Below are positions 1 to 7,937 of a stretch of DNA of 33,689 nucleotides, one piece after another; position 1 is the first letter of the stretch; the number at the start of each line of letters is the position of its first letter. The notes under the pieces were generated by a model. That model was not told the origin of the DNA. It searched no databases and saw only the letters and a list, made by a program, of their open reading frames with translations. Both the position numbers and the translations under genes were made by a program. Origin of the DNA: Desulforudis sp. (GTDB lineage: Bacteria > Bacillota > Desulfotomaculia > Desulfotomaculales > Desulforudaceae); the NCBI GenBank assembly GCA_003604975.1, contig QZIR01000061.1, forward strand, positions 1-33,689. Reading direction: 5' to 3'.

Positions 1-129
1 AAGCTCCTTGTGTCACTTCCTACGGAGTACTCTCCAGCAATTACCGGGAAAATCCCTTTACTAAGCACCCCGGATGATGTTTAATGAGGGTTAGAGTAAC
101 ATTCTTCTCCACGGGAGGCCTTTTTCGCT

Positions 130-1620
130 ATGCTCTACCGCAGCACCAGGGGCCGGTTCGGGCCGGTCACGGCGTCTCAAGCCATTAAGCTGGGGATCGC
201 GCCCGACGGCGGGCTGTTTGTCCCCACCGACCCGGTCACCATCGAAAACCCCGACCGTCTCATCAACTCAACCTACCAGGAGCGGGCCGAAGCCATCCTG
301 CAACCCTTCCTCACCGACTTTACGGGTGCCGAAGTCCGGGAGTGTGTACAGTCGGCCTACAATACGGTCCGGTTTGACACCCCGGCCATCGCCCCGCTTT
401 ACAAGCTTGCCCCCGGCCTGCATCTGCTGGAACTCTGGCACGGTCCGACCTGTGCCTTTAAGGATATGGCCCTGCAGATTCTGCCCTACTTCCTAAAGAA
501 AGCTACCGAGAAGACCGGCGAGGACGCCGAGATCGTGATTCTCGTGGCCACCTCCGGTGACACTGGAAAGGCCGCCCTGGAAGGATTCCGGGACGTGCCG
601 GGCACCCGGATTGTGGTCTTCTACCCCGAGCAGGGGGTAAGTGAAGTCCAGAAGAGGCAGATGGTGACCCAGGAAGGGGGAAACGTGTCCGTCGTGGCCG
701 TACGGGGCAACTTCGACGACGCCCAGTCCGGCGTGAAGGCGATTTTCACCGACGAGACCGTCAAGGCCGACCTGGCGATCCGGGGTTATAAATTCTCATC
801 CGCTAATTCGATCAACTGGGGCCGCCTGGTTCCCCAGATCGTTTACTACTTCTCCGCTTACCTGGATCTCCGGCGGGATGGCGAGATCAGTCCCCGGGAA
901 GCGGTCAACTTCGTTGTCCCCACGGGCAATTTCGGCAACATCCTGGCTGGGTTCTACGCCCGGCGGATGGGCCTGCCCATCCACCGCCTGATCTGCGCCG
1001 CCAACCGGAACAACGTCCTGACCGACTTCATCCGCACCGGGGTCTATGACCGGAACCGGGCTTTCGTACGTACCATATCGCCTTCGATGGACATTTTGAT
1101 CTCCAGTAACCTGGAACGCCTGCTTTTCGAACTGACCGGACACGACGACCGGGTCTCCCGGTGGATGGAACAGCTGCGCAGCTCCGGGTGCTATGCCGTG
1201 GACGCCGATACCGCCCGGGCGGTGGCAGAACTCTTCTGGTCCGATTTCGCCGACGACGCCGAGACAATCAACACCATCCGAAATACCTATCGTGAATACG
1301 GCTACCCGATGGACACCCATACAGCGGTAGGCCGGGTGGTTTACGGCAAGTACCGGGCAGCCACGGGCGATGCGACGAAGACCGTGATCGTCTCCACGGC
1401 GAGTCCCTTCAAATTCAACGAAAGCGTCTCCATAGCACTGTTAGACCCGGAGACCGTCTCCGGTCGGACCGAGTTTGAACTGCTGGAAATCCTCTCCGGG
1501 CTGACCGGGTGGGTCGTTCCCCCCGGACTACGCAACCTGGACAAAAAACCCGTCTTGCACGATACGGTCGTAAACCGGGAGGAGATGAAGGACGCCATAT
1601 TGAGGATCCTTCGGAAATAG
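130..1620 (+). CDS. thrC: Threonine synthase
   Basis: Predicted PLP enzyme converting O-phospho-L-homoserine to L-threonine in the cytoplasm, the last step of threonine synthesis. At 496 residues it matches the long threonine synthase class (ThrC as in E. coli and yeast). The N-terminus begins YRSTRG and continues into GIAPDGGLFVP, the usual opening of this family. The motif HGPTCAFKDMALQ carries the likely Schiff-base lysine K111, and VATSGDTGKAA is the phosphate-binding loop. SSANSINWGRL and VPTGNFGN are further family blocks. The ATG is preceded by GGGAGG about 11 bases upstream. It stands alone on the plus strand and converges with the YchF gene 49 bases away. No leader attenuator was recognised in the 129 bases before it, but the window begins there. 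Confidence 0.95.
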   Translation: MLYRSTRGRFGPVTASQAIKLGIAPDGGLFVPTDPVTIENPDRLINSTYQERAEAILQPFLTDFTGAEVRECVQSAYNTVRFDTPAIAPLYKLAPGLHLLELWHGPTCAFKDMALQILPYFLKKATEKTGEDAEIVILVATSGDTGKAALEGFRDVPGTRIVVFYPEQGVSEVQKRQMVTQEGGNVSVVAVRGNFDDAQSGVKAIFTDETVKADLAIRGYKFSSANSINWGRLVPQIVYYFSAYLDLRRDGEISPREAVNFVVPTGNFGNILAGFYARRMGLPIHRLICAANRNNVLTDFIRTGVYDRNRAFVRTISPSMDILISSNLERLLFELTGHDDRVSRWMEQLRSSGCYAVDADTARAVAELFWSDFADDAETINTIRNTYREYGYPMDTHTAVGRVVYGKYRAATGDATKTVIVSTASPFKFNESVSIALLDPETVSGRTEFELLEILSGLTGWVVPPGLRNLDKKPVLHDTVVNREEMKDAILRILRK

Positions 1621-1669
1621 ATGTACCAGAAAACATAATTCCCAGGGTTAAGGTCATTCCTGCAGGAAC

Positions 1670-2749
1670 CTACACGTTAAACCGGAAATTAATGATGTCC
1701 CCGTCCTTAACGACATACTCCTTCCCTTCCAGGCGGAACAGGCCTTTCTCCTTGACCTTTACCTGGTTTCCCAGTTCCCGGAGGTCTTCGTAGTGGAAGA
1801 CCTCGGCCCGAATGAAGCCCCGCTCGATATCGGAGTGCACCTTGCCGGCCGCCTTCTTGGCTATAGTACCCCGGCGGATGGTCCAGGCCCGCACCTCGTC
1901 CTCTCCGACGGTGAAGAAGGAAATCAGGCCGAGGCGTTCGTAGGCAGCCTGCGCCAGACGCCCAACACCGGACTCGGTAAGGCCCAGGTCTGTTATGAAA
2001 TCAGCCCGGTCTTGGGCCGGTAGCTGGCTGATCTCCATCTCGATCCGGGCACAGACCTCGATCACCGGGATGCCGCGCTCGGAGGCGTAGGCCCGTACCT
2101 TATCCCGGTCCGGATAATCCCCGGCAGCCATCTGGTCTTCATCGATATTCACGGCCAGGATCAGGGGCTTTTCCGTGAGAAAACTCTGACCGGCCATTAT
2201 CTCTTGCTCCGCCTGACTCAGTTCGACACTGCTCACCGGCTGCTCGTTCTCCAGAGCGACCAAAAGGCGTTCCAGCACGGCCAGTTGGGCCGCCGCGTCC
2301 TTTGGCATCTTGCGGGCGTTCTTAATCCGGTCGATCCGGTTCTCGATCGCTCCCATGTCCGCCAATAAAAGCTCAGCGGCAAAATCACTCAGTTCCCGGT
2401 ATGGGCTCGGTTCACCGGCCACGGACGAGACCTCGTCCGAATCAAAAGCGCGTACCACCTGAACCAGGGCATCGGCACCCCGCACCTCGTCTAGAAGCAT
2501 TACGGCCAGGCTCGCGGCGCCCTCGTCCGAACGTACGCCGGGGATGTCCTTAAACTGGATCTGGGCGTAGATCGTCTTCCGGGGCTTATACAGCCCGGAA
2601 AGGAAGTCAATACGTGCATCGGGAACGACAGCGCTCCCGAGATGTACTTCTCCCGTCCCGGCAAAACCCGTTTCGCAGCTGGCGCCGGTCAGAAGGTTAA
2701 AAAACGTGGTCTTACCCGCCAAGGGCAGCCCCACCAGTCCGATTTGCAA
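1670..2749 (-). CDS. ychF: YchF/OLA1-family ribosome-associated ATPase/GTPase
   Basis: A 359-residue P-loop protein of the Obg-related YchF/OLA1 family, a cytoplasmic ribosome-associated nucleotide hydrolase that in studied members prefers ATP and is tied to oxidative stress responses. The P-loop GLPLAGKTT lies at residues 7-15, and DIPGVRSDEGAA is the G3 (switch II) region. AVNIDED occupies the place of the G4 base-recognition motif and lacks the NKxD of true GTPases, as is usual for this family. The C-terminal part, from FFTVGEDEVRAW to GDIINFRFNV, is the TGS-like domain. The start is a TTG with GGGGAG about 11 bases upstream. It lies just downstream of the degV-like gene on the same strand, 41 bases away, so the two may be co-transcribed. 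Confidence 0.93.
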   Translation of the reverse strand: MQIGLVGLPLAGKTTFFNLLTGASCETGFAGTGEVHLGSAVVPDARIDFLSGLYKPRKTIYAQIQFKDIPGVRSDEGAASLAVMLLDEVRGADALVQVVRAFDSDEVSSVAGEPSPYRELSDFAAELLLADMGAIENRIDRIKNARKMPKDAAAQLAVLERLLVALENEQPVSSVELSQAEQEIMAGQSFLTEKPLILAVNIDEDQMAAGDYPDRDKVRAYASERGIPVIEVCARIEMEISQLPAQDRADFITDLGLTESGVGRLAQAAYERLGLISFFTVGEDEVRAWTIRRGTIAKKAAGKVHSDIERGFIRAEVFHYEDLRELGNQVKVKEKGLFRLEGKEYVVKDGDIINFRFNV

Positions 2750-2790
2750 GTCTCACTCATCTCCCCGTTACTATTGATCAGGCAGTAAGT

Positions 2791-3648
2791 TTAACACATT
2801 TCCCTGGTATAATAAACCACCCCGACCGTCCCCGGTCCGACGTGCAGACCGATTACCGGGCCAATGGAGTAGACCGGCACCGTCTTTCCAAGCCTCTCCT
2901 TAATCATTTCCGCGACCTTTTTCCCTTCCGCCTCACTGTTTATGTGATGGACGGCCACTTCCCCCAGACCCCTCTGCTGAACATCCATCAGAAAAGTCTC
3001 CACTATGGCCTGGATGGCCCGGCCCTTGGTCCTTACCTTGTTAAAGACCTCCGTCTTGCCGTCCATTACAGTGAGAATCGGCCTGATCTGTAAAATGGCC
3101 CCCAACAGCGCTGCCGCGCCCCCGATTCTCCCGCCTTTTCTCAGATACTCCAAGGTCTCGGGCACAAACAGAAAGCGACTCCGCTCGATAACGTGACGGG
3201 CCTGGCGTACGACCTCTTCCAGCGGTTGGCTGGCCTTGGCGGCCCGGGCGGCGGCCAGCACCGCAAAACCCAGTTCCATGCAGTTAGAGCGGGAATCGAC
3301 GATCTCAATAACTGCCTCCGGATACTTCTCCAAAACCATTTTCCTGGCCGTGAGGGCACTCTGGCAGGTTCCGCTCATATCCGCAGAAATGAAGATCCCC
3401 ACAACCGGATCCCCGGCCCGGACAGACTCTTCAAACAAGCTGTAAAAGTCGTACGGCGTGGGTTGCGAGGAAGTGGGGACTCTCTTGCTTGCGGCCATCT
3501 TTTGATAGAAGGTGGCGTTGTCGATCTCTTCTTCCCGGAAAGTCTCCGTCTCAAAACTCACACTTAATGACACGACCGCAATACCCAGTTCCTCTCTCAG
3601 GTCATACGGTATATACGACGTACTGTCGGTAACAATCCTTACGGTCAT
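2791..3648 (-). CDS. DegV family fatty-acid-binding protein
   Basis: A 285-residue DegV-family protein. Such proteins bind a single fatty acid, and in Firmicutes the FakB members present it to the kinase FakA for phosphorylation. The N-terminus MTVRIVTDSTSYIP holds the characteristic TDST signature, followed by VPTSSQPTPYDF and GIFISADMSGT, both standard DegV blocks, and VHHINSEAEG and GPVIGLHVGPGT near the end. I chose the ATG at 3648 because a run of six G lies 7-8 bases upstream and the family starts here. The frame is open for 14 more codons upstream (to 3690), but that extension is unlike the family. No fakA kinase is visible in the window. Whether it is a FakB or another DegV paralogue cannot be settled from sequence alone. 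Confidence 0.9.
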   Translation of the reverse strand: MTVRIVTDSTSYIPYDLREELGIAVVSLSVSFETETFREEEIDNATFYQKMAASKRVPTSSQPTPYDFYSLFEESVRAGDPVVGIFISADMSGTCQSALTARKMVLEKYPEAVIEIVDSRSNCMELGFAVLAAARAAKASQPLEEVVRQARHVIERSRFLFVPETLEYLRKGGRIGGAAALLGAILQIRPILTVMDGKTEVFNKVRTKGRAIQAIVETFLMDVQQRGLGEVAVHHINSEAEGKKVAEMIKERLGKTVPVYSIGPVIGLHVGPGTVGVVYYTREMC

Positions 3649-3711
3649 CACACAACCCCCCGCCTGAATTGGAGTGGTTTTAGTTATCATTATTTGCCTG
3701 CTATGACACCA

Positions 3712-3717
3712 ATTATA
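3712..3717 (-). promoter_or_regulatory. Candidate -10 box upstream of degV-like gene
   Basis: Read on the minus strand this is a perfect TATAAT, about 64 bases before the ATG at 3648. No convincing -35 box at 17 bases was found, so only the -10 element is supported. Confidence 0.3.
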
Positions 3718-3945
3718 TAATAGCCTGGATCAATCGGACCAGCCTGATCCGTCAACTTGGGCTATGAACGGCAGAGACCAGCCAAGATGTGGAGAGTTTA
3801 CCCATCACCTTCATACTTCGACGCCGCAATCGAGCCTCCGGTTGCACGTTCTCGCCGGGTTATTCCAGTAAAACTCATATTTATCCGTGGACGCAATTAC
3901 CATATACTAAGGAGTAGAGTCCTGCGTAAAGTGAGCTGATAATCT

Positions 3946-4281
3946 ATGCTGCAAATAGTCGCCCTCATCATCGTCGGAAGCCTGATGATCGCCCTCGTAG
4001 CCGTGGGCCAAATCAGGTTTATCGAACCCAGCCTGTGGCCGGCCTTGAAATACAACCTGACCGTAGTACCCCTGATCATTATCGCCAACGCCTTTATCTT
4101 CATCGCCTTCACCCGGGCCACCGACCTCTCGTACAACCTGCCTGGTGTTGTCGGTTTCCAGGTGGGCGTGTACACCCTCGCGCTGGCGCTGCTCTCCGTC
4201 CTTATCCTGAACGGGAGTATCAGTGCGCGAACCCTAATCGGTATCGGGCTGATCATGTTCGGGGCCGCCCTCGCTCGCTGA
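3946..4281 (+). CDS. Small four-helix membrane protein, SMR/EamA-like
   Basis: A 111-residue, very hydrophobic protein with about four membrane segments: residues 3-21, 33-53, 65-85 and 92-109. Length and helix count match the small multidrug resistance/EamA superfamily, whose members act as homo- or heterodimers exporting cationic or polar compounds. The last helix, GIGLIMFGAALAR, resembles the C-terminal EamA/SMR helix. The conserved membrane glutamate of SMR efflux pumps (normally in the first helix) is absent, since helix 1 has no acidic residue; transport of organic cations is therefore not supported. The ribosome binding site is weak. The gene stands 141 bases upstream of the AOR gene on the same strand. 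Function is unknown. Confidence 0.6.
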   Translation: MLQIVALIIVGSLMIALVAVGQIRFIEPSLWPALKYNLTVVPLIIIANAFIFIAFTRATDLSYNLPGVVGFQVGVYTLALALLSVLILNGSISARTLIGIGLIMFGAALAR

Positions 4282-4352
4282 CACTCATTTAAGAATTACA
4301 CAAATATTCAGGATCCGCGTCTATTTGACACGTGGAATCTATTGACCATCCG

Positions 4353-4372
4353 CAGACTGATCAATTAGTCTG
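4353..4372. promoter_or_regulatory. Inverted repeat upstream of AOR gene
   Basis: A perfect 6-bp inverted repeat, CAGACT and AGTCTG separated by 8 bases, lies about 50 bases before the AOR start codon. A TTGACC at 4342-4347 could be a -35 box. The position suits an operator or a short leader hairpin; no known regulator site was matched. Confidence 0.28.
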
Positions 4373-4422
4373 TAAGTAGATGATACCACCAAAGCTAATC
4401 GGGAAAACATGGAGGTGTTCTA

Positions 4423-6162
4423 ATGGAAAAACTGTTACGCGTTGACATGTCCAACCTGGAGGCCCGCTTCGAAGACTTGCCGGACAAGTATGCCCTGCTT
4501 GGGGGCCGGGCCATGACCGCCGCCATCGTAGCTGACGAAGTAGCACCAACCGTACATCCGTTAAGTGAACGCAATAAACTAGTCTTTGCACCCGGGATCC
4601 TGACCGGAACCACGGCCCCGTCATCCGGTAGGCTTTCCGTGGGCGCCAAGTCCCCGCTGACCGGGACGATCAAGGAATCCAACGCCGGGGGCATTTCGGC
4701 CCAGAAACTGGCCAGTCTGGGCATCCGGGCGCTGGTGGTGGAAGGTAAGCCTGCGGAAAAAGGCTTCTACGTCCTGGTCCTTTCGTCGGAGGGAGCCCGT
4801 ATCGAACCCGCCGGTGATTTGGCCGGACTGGGCTGTTACGAACTGAATAGGCGACTCTGGGAAAAGTACGGCAAGAATTCAGGCCTTATGTGCATTGGAC
4901 CGGCGGGCGAGGCCGGTATGCCCACCGCCGGCGTCTCCACGAACGACCGGGAAAACCACCCGGGCCGCTACGCCGGACGCGGCGGGTTAGGTGCCGTAAT
5001 GGGCTCTAAGGGTCTGAAGGCGATCGTCCTTCTCTGTGACAAGGTTTTTGAAGCCCCGGTAGCAGAGCCGGAGAAGTTTAAAGAAGCCCAGAAACTACTT
5101 TCCAAGGCCATCCTTGAACACCCCGTAACCGCACAGGCCCTGCCGGCCTTTGGTACTGCCGTGCTGATTAACATCCTAAACGAGGCGGGCGGACTGCCGA
5201 CTAAAAACTTCAGCGCCGGCCGCTTCGAAGAGGCCGCCAAGACCGGCGGTGAAGCAATGGCGGAGTTCTGCAAGACCCGTGGGGGTAAGGGCAAAATGGG
5301 ACATGGCTGTCACCCGGGCTGCATCATCCGCTGCTCAAACATTATTCCTGATGAGAAAGGCGAGGTCGCCTGTGCCCCGGTGGAATATGAGTCTTCCTGG
5401 GCCCTAGGCGCCAACTGCGGTATTGGGGATCTCGACACCATCGCCAGACTGAATTACCTCTGCAACGACGTCGGGTTGGACACCATCGAGACCGGCGTGA
5501 CCATCGGTGTGCTGATGGAGGGCGGCCTGCTTGCCTTCGGTGACGGGTCCGGAGCCATCGCCCTGCTGGACACCGAAGTACGTAACGTAACCCCCCTCGG
5601 CCGTATCGTCGGCGCAGGGGCAGCAGTTGCCGGCAAGACCTTCGGCGTAGTCCGTGTCCCGGTCGTCAAGAGTCAGGGCATGCCTGCCTACGATCCGCGC
5701 GCCGTTAAAGGCATCGGGGTCACTTACGCAACTTCGACCATGGGCGCCGACCATACGGCCGGATATTCAGTAGCGACCAACATCCTGAAAGTAGGCGGAT
5801 TCGTCGACCCGCTCCAGGCGGAGGGTCAGGTCGATCTGGCCCGCAACCTGCAGATCGCCACAGCCTTCGTGGACGCCTCCGGCCTCTGCCTGTTCACCGC
5901 CTTCCCGCTGCTGGACATCGACTACGCCCTCCCGGCCGTGGCTGACATGTACGCCGCCCGCCTGGGCCGCCCCTTCACGGTAGCGGACGCCCTCGAAGCC
6001 GGGAAGGAAGTCCTGCGCGTGGAACGGAAATTCAACGAAGCCGCTGGTTTCACCAAGGCGCACGACCGGCTGCCCGACTTTATGAAGTACGAGAAGCTGC
6101 TGCCGCACGACGTGGTCTTCGACGTTACGGACGAGGAACTGGACACGGTCCACAACTTCTAG
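4423..6162 (+). CDS. aor: Tungsten-containing aldehyde:ferredoxin oxidoreductase
   Basis: Predicted cytoplasmic tungstopterin enzyme of the AOR family, interconverting aldehydes and carboxylates with ferredoxin as electron partner. At 579 residues it is slightly shorter than the usual 600-620. The N-terminal domain (1-210) has the family blocks LLGGRAMTAA, FAPGILTGTTAPSSGR and KSPLTG that bind the bis-pterin cofactor. The [4Fe-4S] ligands are visible as C296xxxC300xxxC304 in GHGCHPGCIIRC, plus C489 in DASGLC. ATSTMGADHTAGYS is a typical pterin-domain segment. The ATG follows GGAGG at 7 bases. The next two genes are a sulfur-carrier-like protein and its E1-like activator, an arrangement known beside AOR genes and consistent with pterin or tungsten cofactor synthesis. 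Substrate range is not readable from sequence; other AOR subfamilies (for example benzoyl-CoA-reductase-like BamB) are less likely given the size and neighbours. Confidence 0.92.
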   Translation: MEKLLRVDMSNLEARFEDLPDKYALLGGRAMTAAIVADEVAPTVHPLSERNKLVFAPGILTGTTAPSSGRLSVGAKSPLTGTIKESNAGGISAQKLASLGIRALVVEGKPAEKGFYVLVLSSEGARIEPAGDLAGLGCYELNRRLWEKYGKNSGLMCIGPAGEAGMPTAGVSTNDRENHPGRYAGRGGLGAVMGSKGLKAIVLLCDKVFEAPVAEPEKFKEAQKLLSKAILEHPVTAQALPAFGTAVLINILNEAGGLPTKNFSAGRFEEAAKTGGEAMAEFCKTRGGKGKMGHGCHPGCIIRCSNIIPDEKGEVACAPVEYESSWALGANCGIGDLDTIARLNYLCNDVGLDTIETGVTIGVLMEGGLLAFGDGSGAIALLDTEVRNVTPLGRIVGAGAAVAGKTFGVVRVPVVKSQGMPAYDPRAVKGIGVTYATSTMGADHTAGYSVATNILKVGGFVDPLQAEGQVDLARNLQIATAFVDASGLCLFTAFPLLDIDYALPAVADMYAARLGRPFTVADALEAGKEVLRVERKFNEAAGFTKAHDRLPDFMKYEKLLPHDVVFDVTDEELDTVHNF

Positions 6163-6187
6163 GACGACCGGGTATAATAAACTATTG

Positions 6188-6219
6188 AAGCGGGGTGGGG
6201 CATAAACCCCATCCCGCTT
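6188..6219 (+). terminator. Strong hairpin between AOR and MoaD-like genes
   Basis: A 13-bp stem (6188-6200 with 6207-6219, one G:U pair) closes a 6-base loop. The following tract TTTAAATTT is only partly T-rich, so this is probably a partial terminator that lowers expression of the two carrier genes relative to the AOR, or an mRNA-stabilising hairpin. Confidence 0.6.
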
Positions 6220-6270
6220 TAAATTTCGGGTCTTGGGGTTGGTTCAGTTTTAACAAGGAGTACTATTAGG

Positions 6271-6513
6271 ATGCCAAAAGTAAGCGTTCGCCTGTTCGCG
6301 ACCCTGCAGCGTTACCTGCCGCCGGCCAATATCGGCGAGGCCACGGTTATGGACGTCTCCCCGGGAACGACGGTGCAATCGCTGCTGGGGGAGCTCGGAG
6401 TTCCCCTGGAACAGGTCAAGATCGTGATGATTAACGGGATCCATACGGAAACGGATTACGTCCTGCAGGAAGGGGACCGGGTCGGTGTTTTCCCACCCGT
6501 TGCCGGAGGGTAA
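6271..6513 (+). CDS. MoaD/ThiS-family sulfur carrier
   Basis: An 80-residue ubiquitin-fold protein that begins KVSVRLFATLQRYLP and ends PPVAGG. The C-terminal diglycine is the site where members of this family are adenylated and thiocarboxylated to deliver sulfur, as MoaD does for molybdopterin and ThiS for thiazole. The block GDRVGVFPPVAGG is characteristic of MoaD-like proteins. An AAGGAG lies 11 bases before the ATG. It directly precedes a ThiF/MoeB-like gene, the expected activating partner, and follows an AOR gene, so a role in tungstopterin dithiolene formation is the best inference. A general MoaD or a tRNA-thiolation carrier cannot be excluded. Confidence 0.85.
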   Translation: MPKVSVRLFATLQRYLPPANIGEATVMDVSPGTTVQSLLGELGVPLEQVKIVMINGIHTETDYVLQEGDRVGVFPPVAGG

Positions 6514-6514
6514 G

Positions 6515-7231
6515 ATGGACACAGAACGCTACAGCAGAAGCTTGATGTTACCGGGTTGGGAGCGGCAAACGCAGAATCGCCTCGCCGCTTCATCCGCCCT
6601 GGTGGTGGGCGCCGGCGGGTTGGGTTCGCCAGTTCTGTATTATCTAGCCGCGGCCGGGGTCGGACGGATTGGTATTGTGGAAGGCGACACGGTCGACCGG
6701 TCGAACCTCCAGCGGCAGATCCTCTACACCACCTCCGACATCCACCGGCCGAAGGGGCAGGTGTCCGTGGAACGTCTGGGGGCACTGAACCCGGAGATCG
6801 ATTTCAAGCTTTATCCCTATCACCTGGATCCCCACAACGCTGCGGAGATCGTCCACGGCCATGACGTTGTCATCGACTGTACGGATAACCTTACGGCACG
6901 CCGTCTTCTGCACGCCACCTGCCGGAAAGCGGGTAAGGCCTGGGTACACGGGGCAATCAGCGAGTACTACGGTCAGGTGACCATCTTTCTACCGGACCGG
7001 GGACCGTGTTGGGCCTGCCTGTATGAGGGCTCCGACTCCCGTGAGCCGGAGAAGGTCGGCACCTTTGGGGCAGCGGTCGGAGTGATCGGCAGCATCCAGG
7101 CCGGCGAAGCAATCAAGTACCTGGGTCAAATCGGGGAGCTACTGGTAGGACGCCTCCTGGTCTGGGACGCCCTGACCGGCGGGTTCGACCAAATGAGCTT
7201 CACCACACGGCCCGGCTGCCCCGATTGTTAA
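6515..7231 (+). CDS. ThiF/MoeB/HesA-family adenylyltransferase (E1-like)
   Basis: A 238-residue E1-like enzyme that should adenylate the C-terminal glycine of the preceding carrier protein. VVGAGGLGSPV (residues 31-40) is the nucleotide-binding loop, and DRSNLQRQIL (61-70) carries the conserved R and Q that contact ATP. Two CxxC pairs, C165xxC168 (CWAC) and C235xxC238 (CPDC, the last residues), form the structural zinc site. The loop where ThiF carries a catalytic cysteine reads KVGTFGAAVGVIG and has no cysteine, so it looks like MoeB, which works without a thioester. The ATG at 6515 sits one base after the stop of the carrier gene, whose last codons supply the GGAGG; the two are translationally coupled. 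An in-frame start at 6485 exists but would overlap the carrier. Confidence 0.88.
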   Translation: MDTERYSRSLMLPGWERQTQNRLAASSALVVGAGGLGSPVLYYLAAAGVGRIGIVEGDTVDRSNLQRQILYTTSDIHRPKGQVSVERLGALNPEIDFKLYPYHLDPHNAAEIVHGHDVVIDCTDNLTARRLLHATCRKAGKAWVHGAISEYYGQVTIFLPDRGPCWACLYEGSDSREPEKVGTFGAAVGVIGSIQAGEAIKYLGQIGELLVGRLLVWDALTGGFDQMSFTTRPGCPDC

Positions 7232-7237
7232 TCCGCC

Positions 7238-7478
7238 TTACAGCTCGATGGTATCCGGATCTGCGGACGGGCGCCCGGTAATCCCTTCCCGGATCTTCTC
7301 ATCAATATCCACCATGAGCTTCTGAAAGGCGGCTCCCGCCTCGTAGAACCTTTGGGTTGGCGATCGCTTTGGCGTCGGCCCGCAGCAGTGCTTCGGTGCG
7401 CTGCATTTCACCGTATTCCCTGGTCTGGGCGATCCGGCTCCCCAACTCTAAAGCATCTTCAAGCACTGATTTTCCCAA
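7238..7478 (-). pseudogene. Broken YlbF/YmcA-family gene
   Basis: Read on the minus strand from a TTG at 7478 (run of five G just upstream), the frame gives KSVLEDALELGSRIAQTREY and LLRADAKAIANP, which resembles the N-terminal helix of the YlbF/YmcA (DUF964) family. It then shifts near 7350; the next frame continues QRFYEAGAAFQKLMVDIDEK and IREGITG to a TAA at 7238, resembling the family C-terminus. Joined, the product would be about 80 residues against a usual 110-130, so the middle appears deleted as well as frameshifted. YlbF-type proteins take part in competence, sporulation and RNA-processing complexes in Bacillus. It faces the ThiF gene tail to tail with only 6 bases between. A sequencing error alone would not explain the missing middle. 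Confidence 0.6.
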
Positions 7479-7613
7479 TTTCTTACCCCCTTATCACATC
7501 GTGTTCTTCTCGGTCCGGGTAATCATCCCACTGGGTCAGGTACCCTTGCTTGGTATTCGATAAACAGCGGCAAAGCATACTATAGTCAACACCCCTCGAA
7601 AGGAGTAACGCCC

Positions 7614-7937
7614 TTGATCTTAAAATCAGTGTCCGAGTTTGACCAGCAAGTCAGGCAAAACTGGATTGGGAAACCGGTAAGCGTAACCAAAACTGAACCA
7701 ACACCCCAGATCCGCTTTACACTAGAAGGCACCCGCGTGGTCGGACCGGACGAGGTCGACCCGGTGATCCGGCAGCGCTATCCGGACAATAACGCCCGCT
7801 TTCTGGTCTTCTTCGGAGATGGAACGATGCATGCTCTGATCGTGCACGTTGACGATGGTACCGTGTACGACATCCGTGACCACCGCCTGGTCATCCTGAG
7901 TGACGACGAGGTGGTCCAGGTGTCTCAGGTACATTAG
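7614..7937 (+). CDS. Unknown 107-residue protein
   Basis: I do not recognise the family. The protein is soluble and has no signal peptide. It looks rich in beta strands (ITLE-like and FLVFFGDGTMHALIVHV stretches) with a motif DGTVYDIRDHRLVILSDDE near the end, suggesting a small beta-barrel or PilZ/YcgR-like fold, though this is only impression. The start is a TTG with AAGGAG 8-9 bases upstream, which is a good site. Its last 47 bases overlap the 3' end of the APC permease gene on the other strand (7891-7937). Codon usage resembles the neighbours. Confidence 0.65.
   Translation: MILKSVSEFDQQVRQNWIGKPVSVTKTEPTPQIRFTLEGTRVVGPDEVDPVIRQRYPDNNARFLVFFGDGTMHALIVHVDDGTVYDIRDHRLVILSDDEVVQVSQVH

Noticed and set aside
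3757-3939. Plus-strand 60-codon frame between DegV-like and small membrane genes
   Set aside because: Highly basic, no domain and no good start; likely chance.
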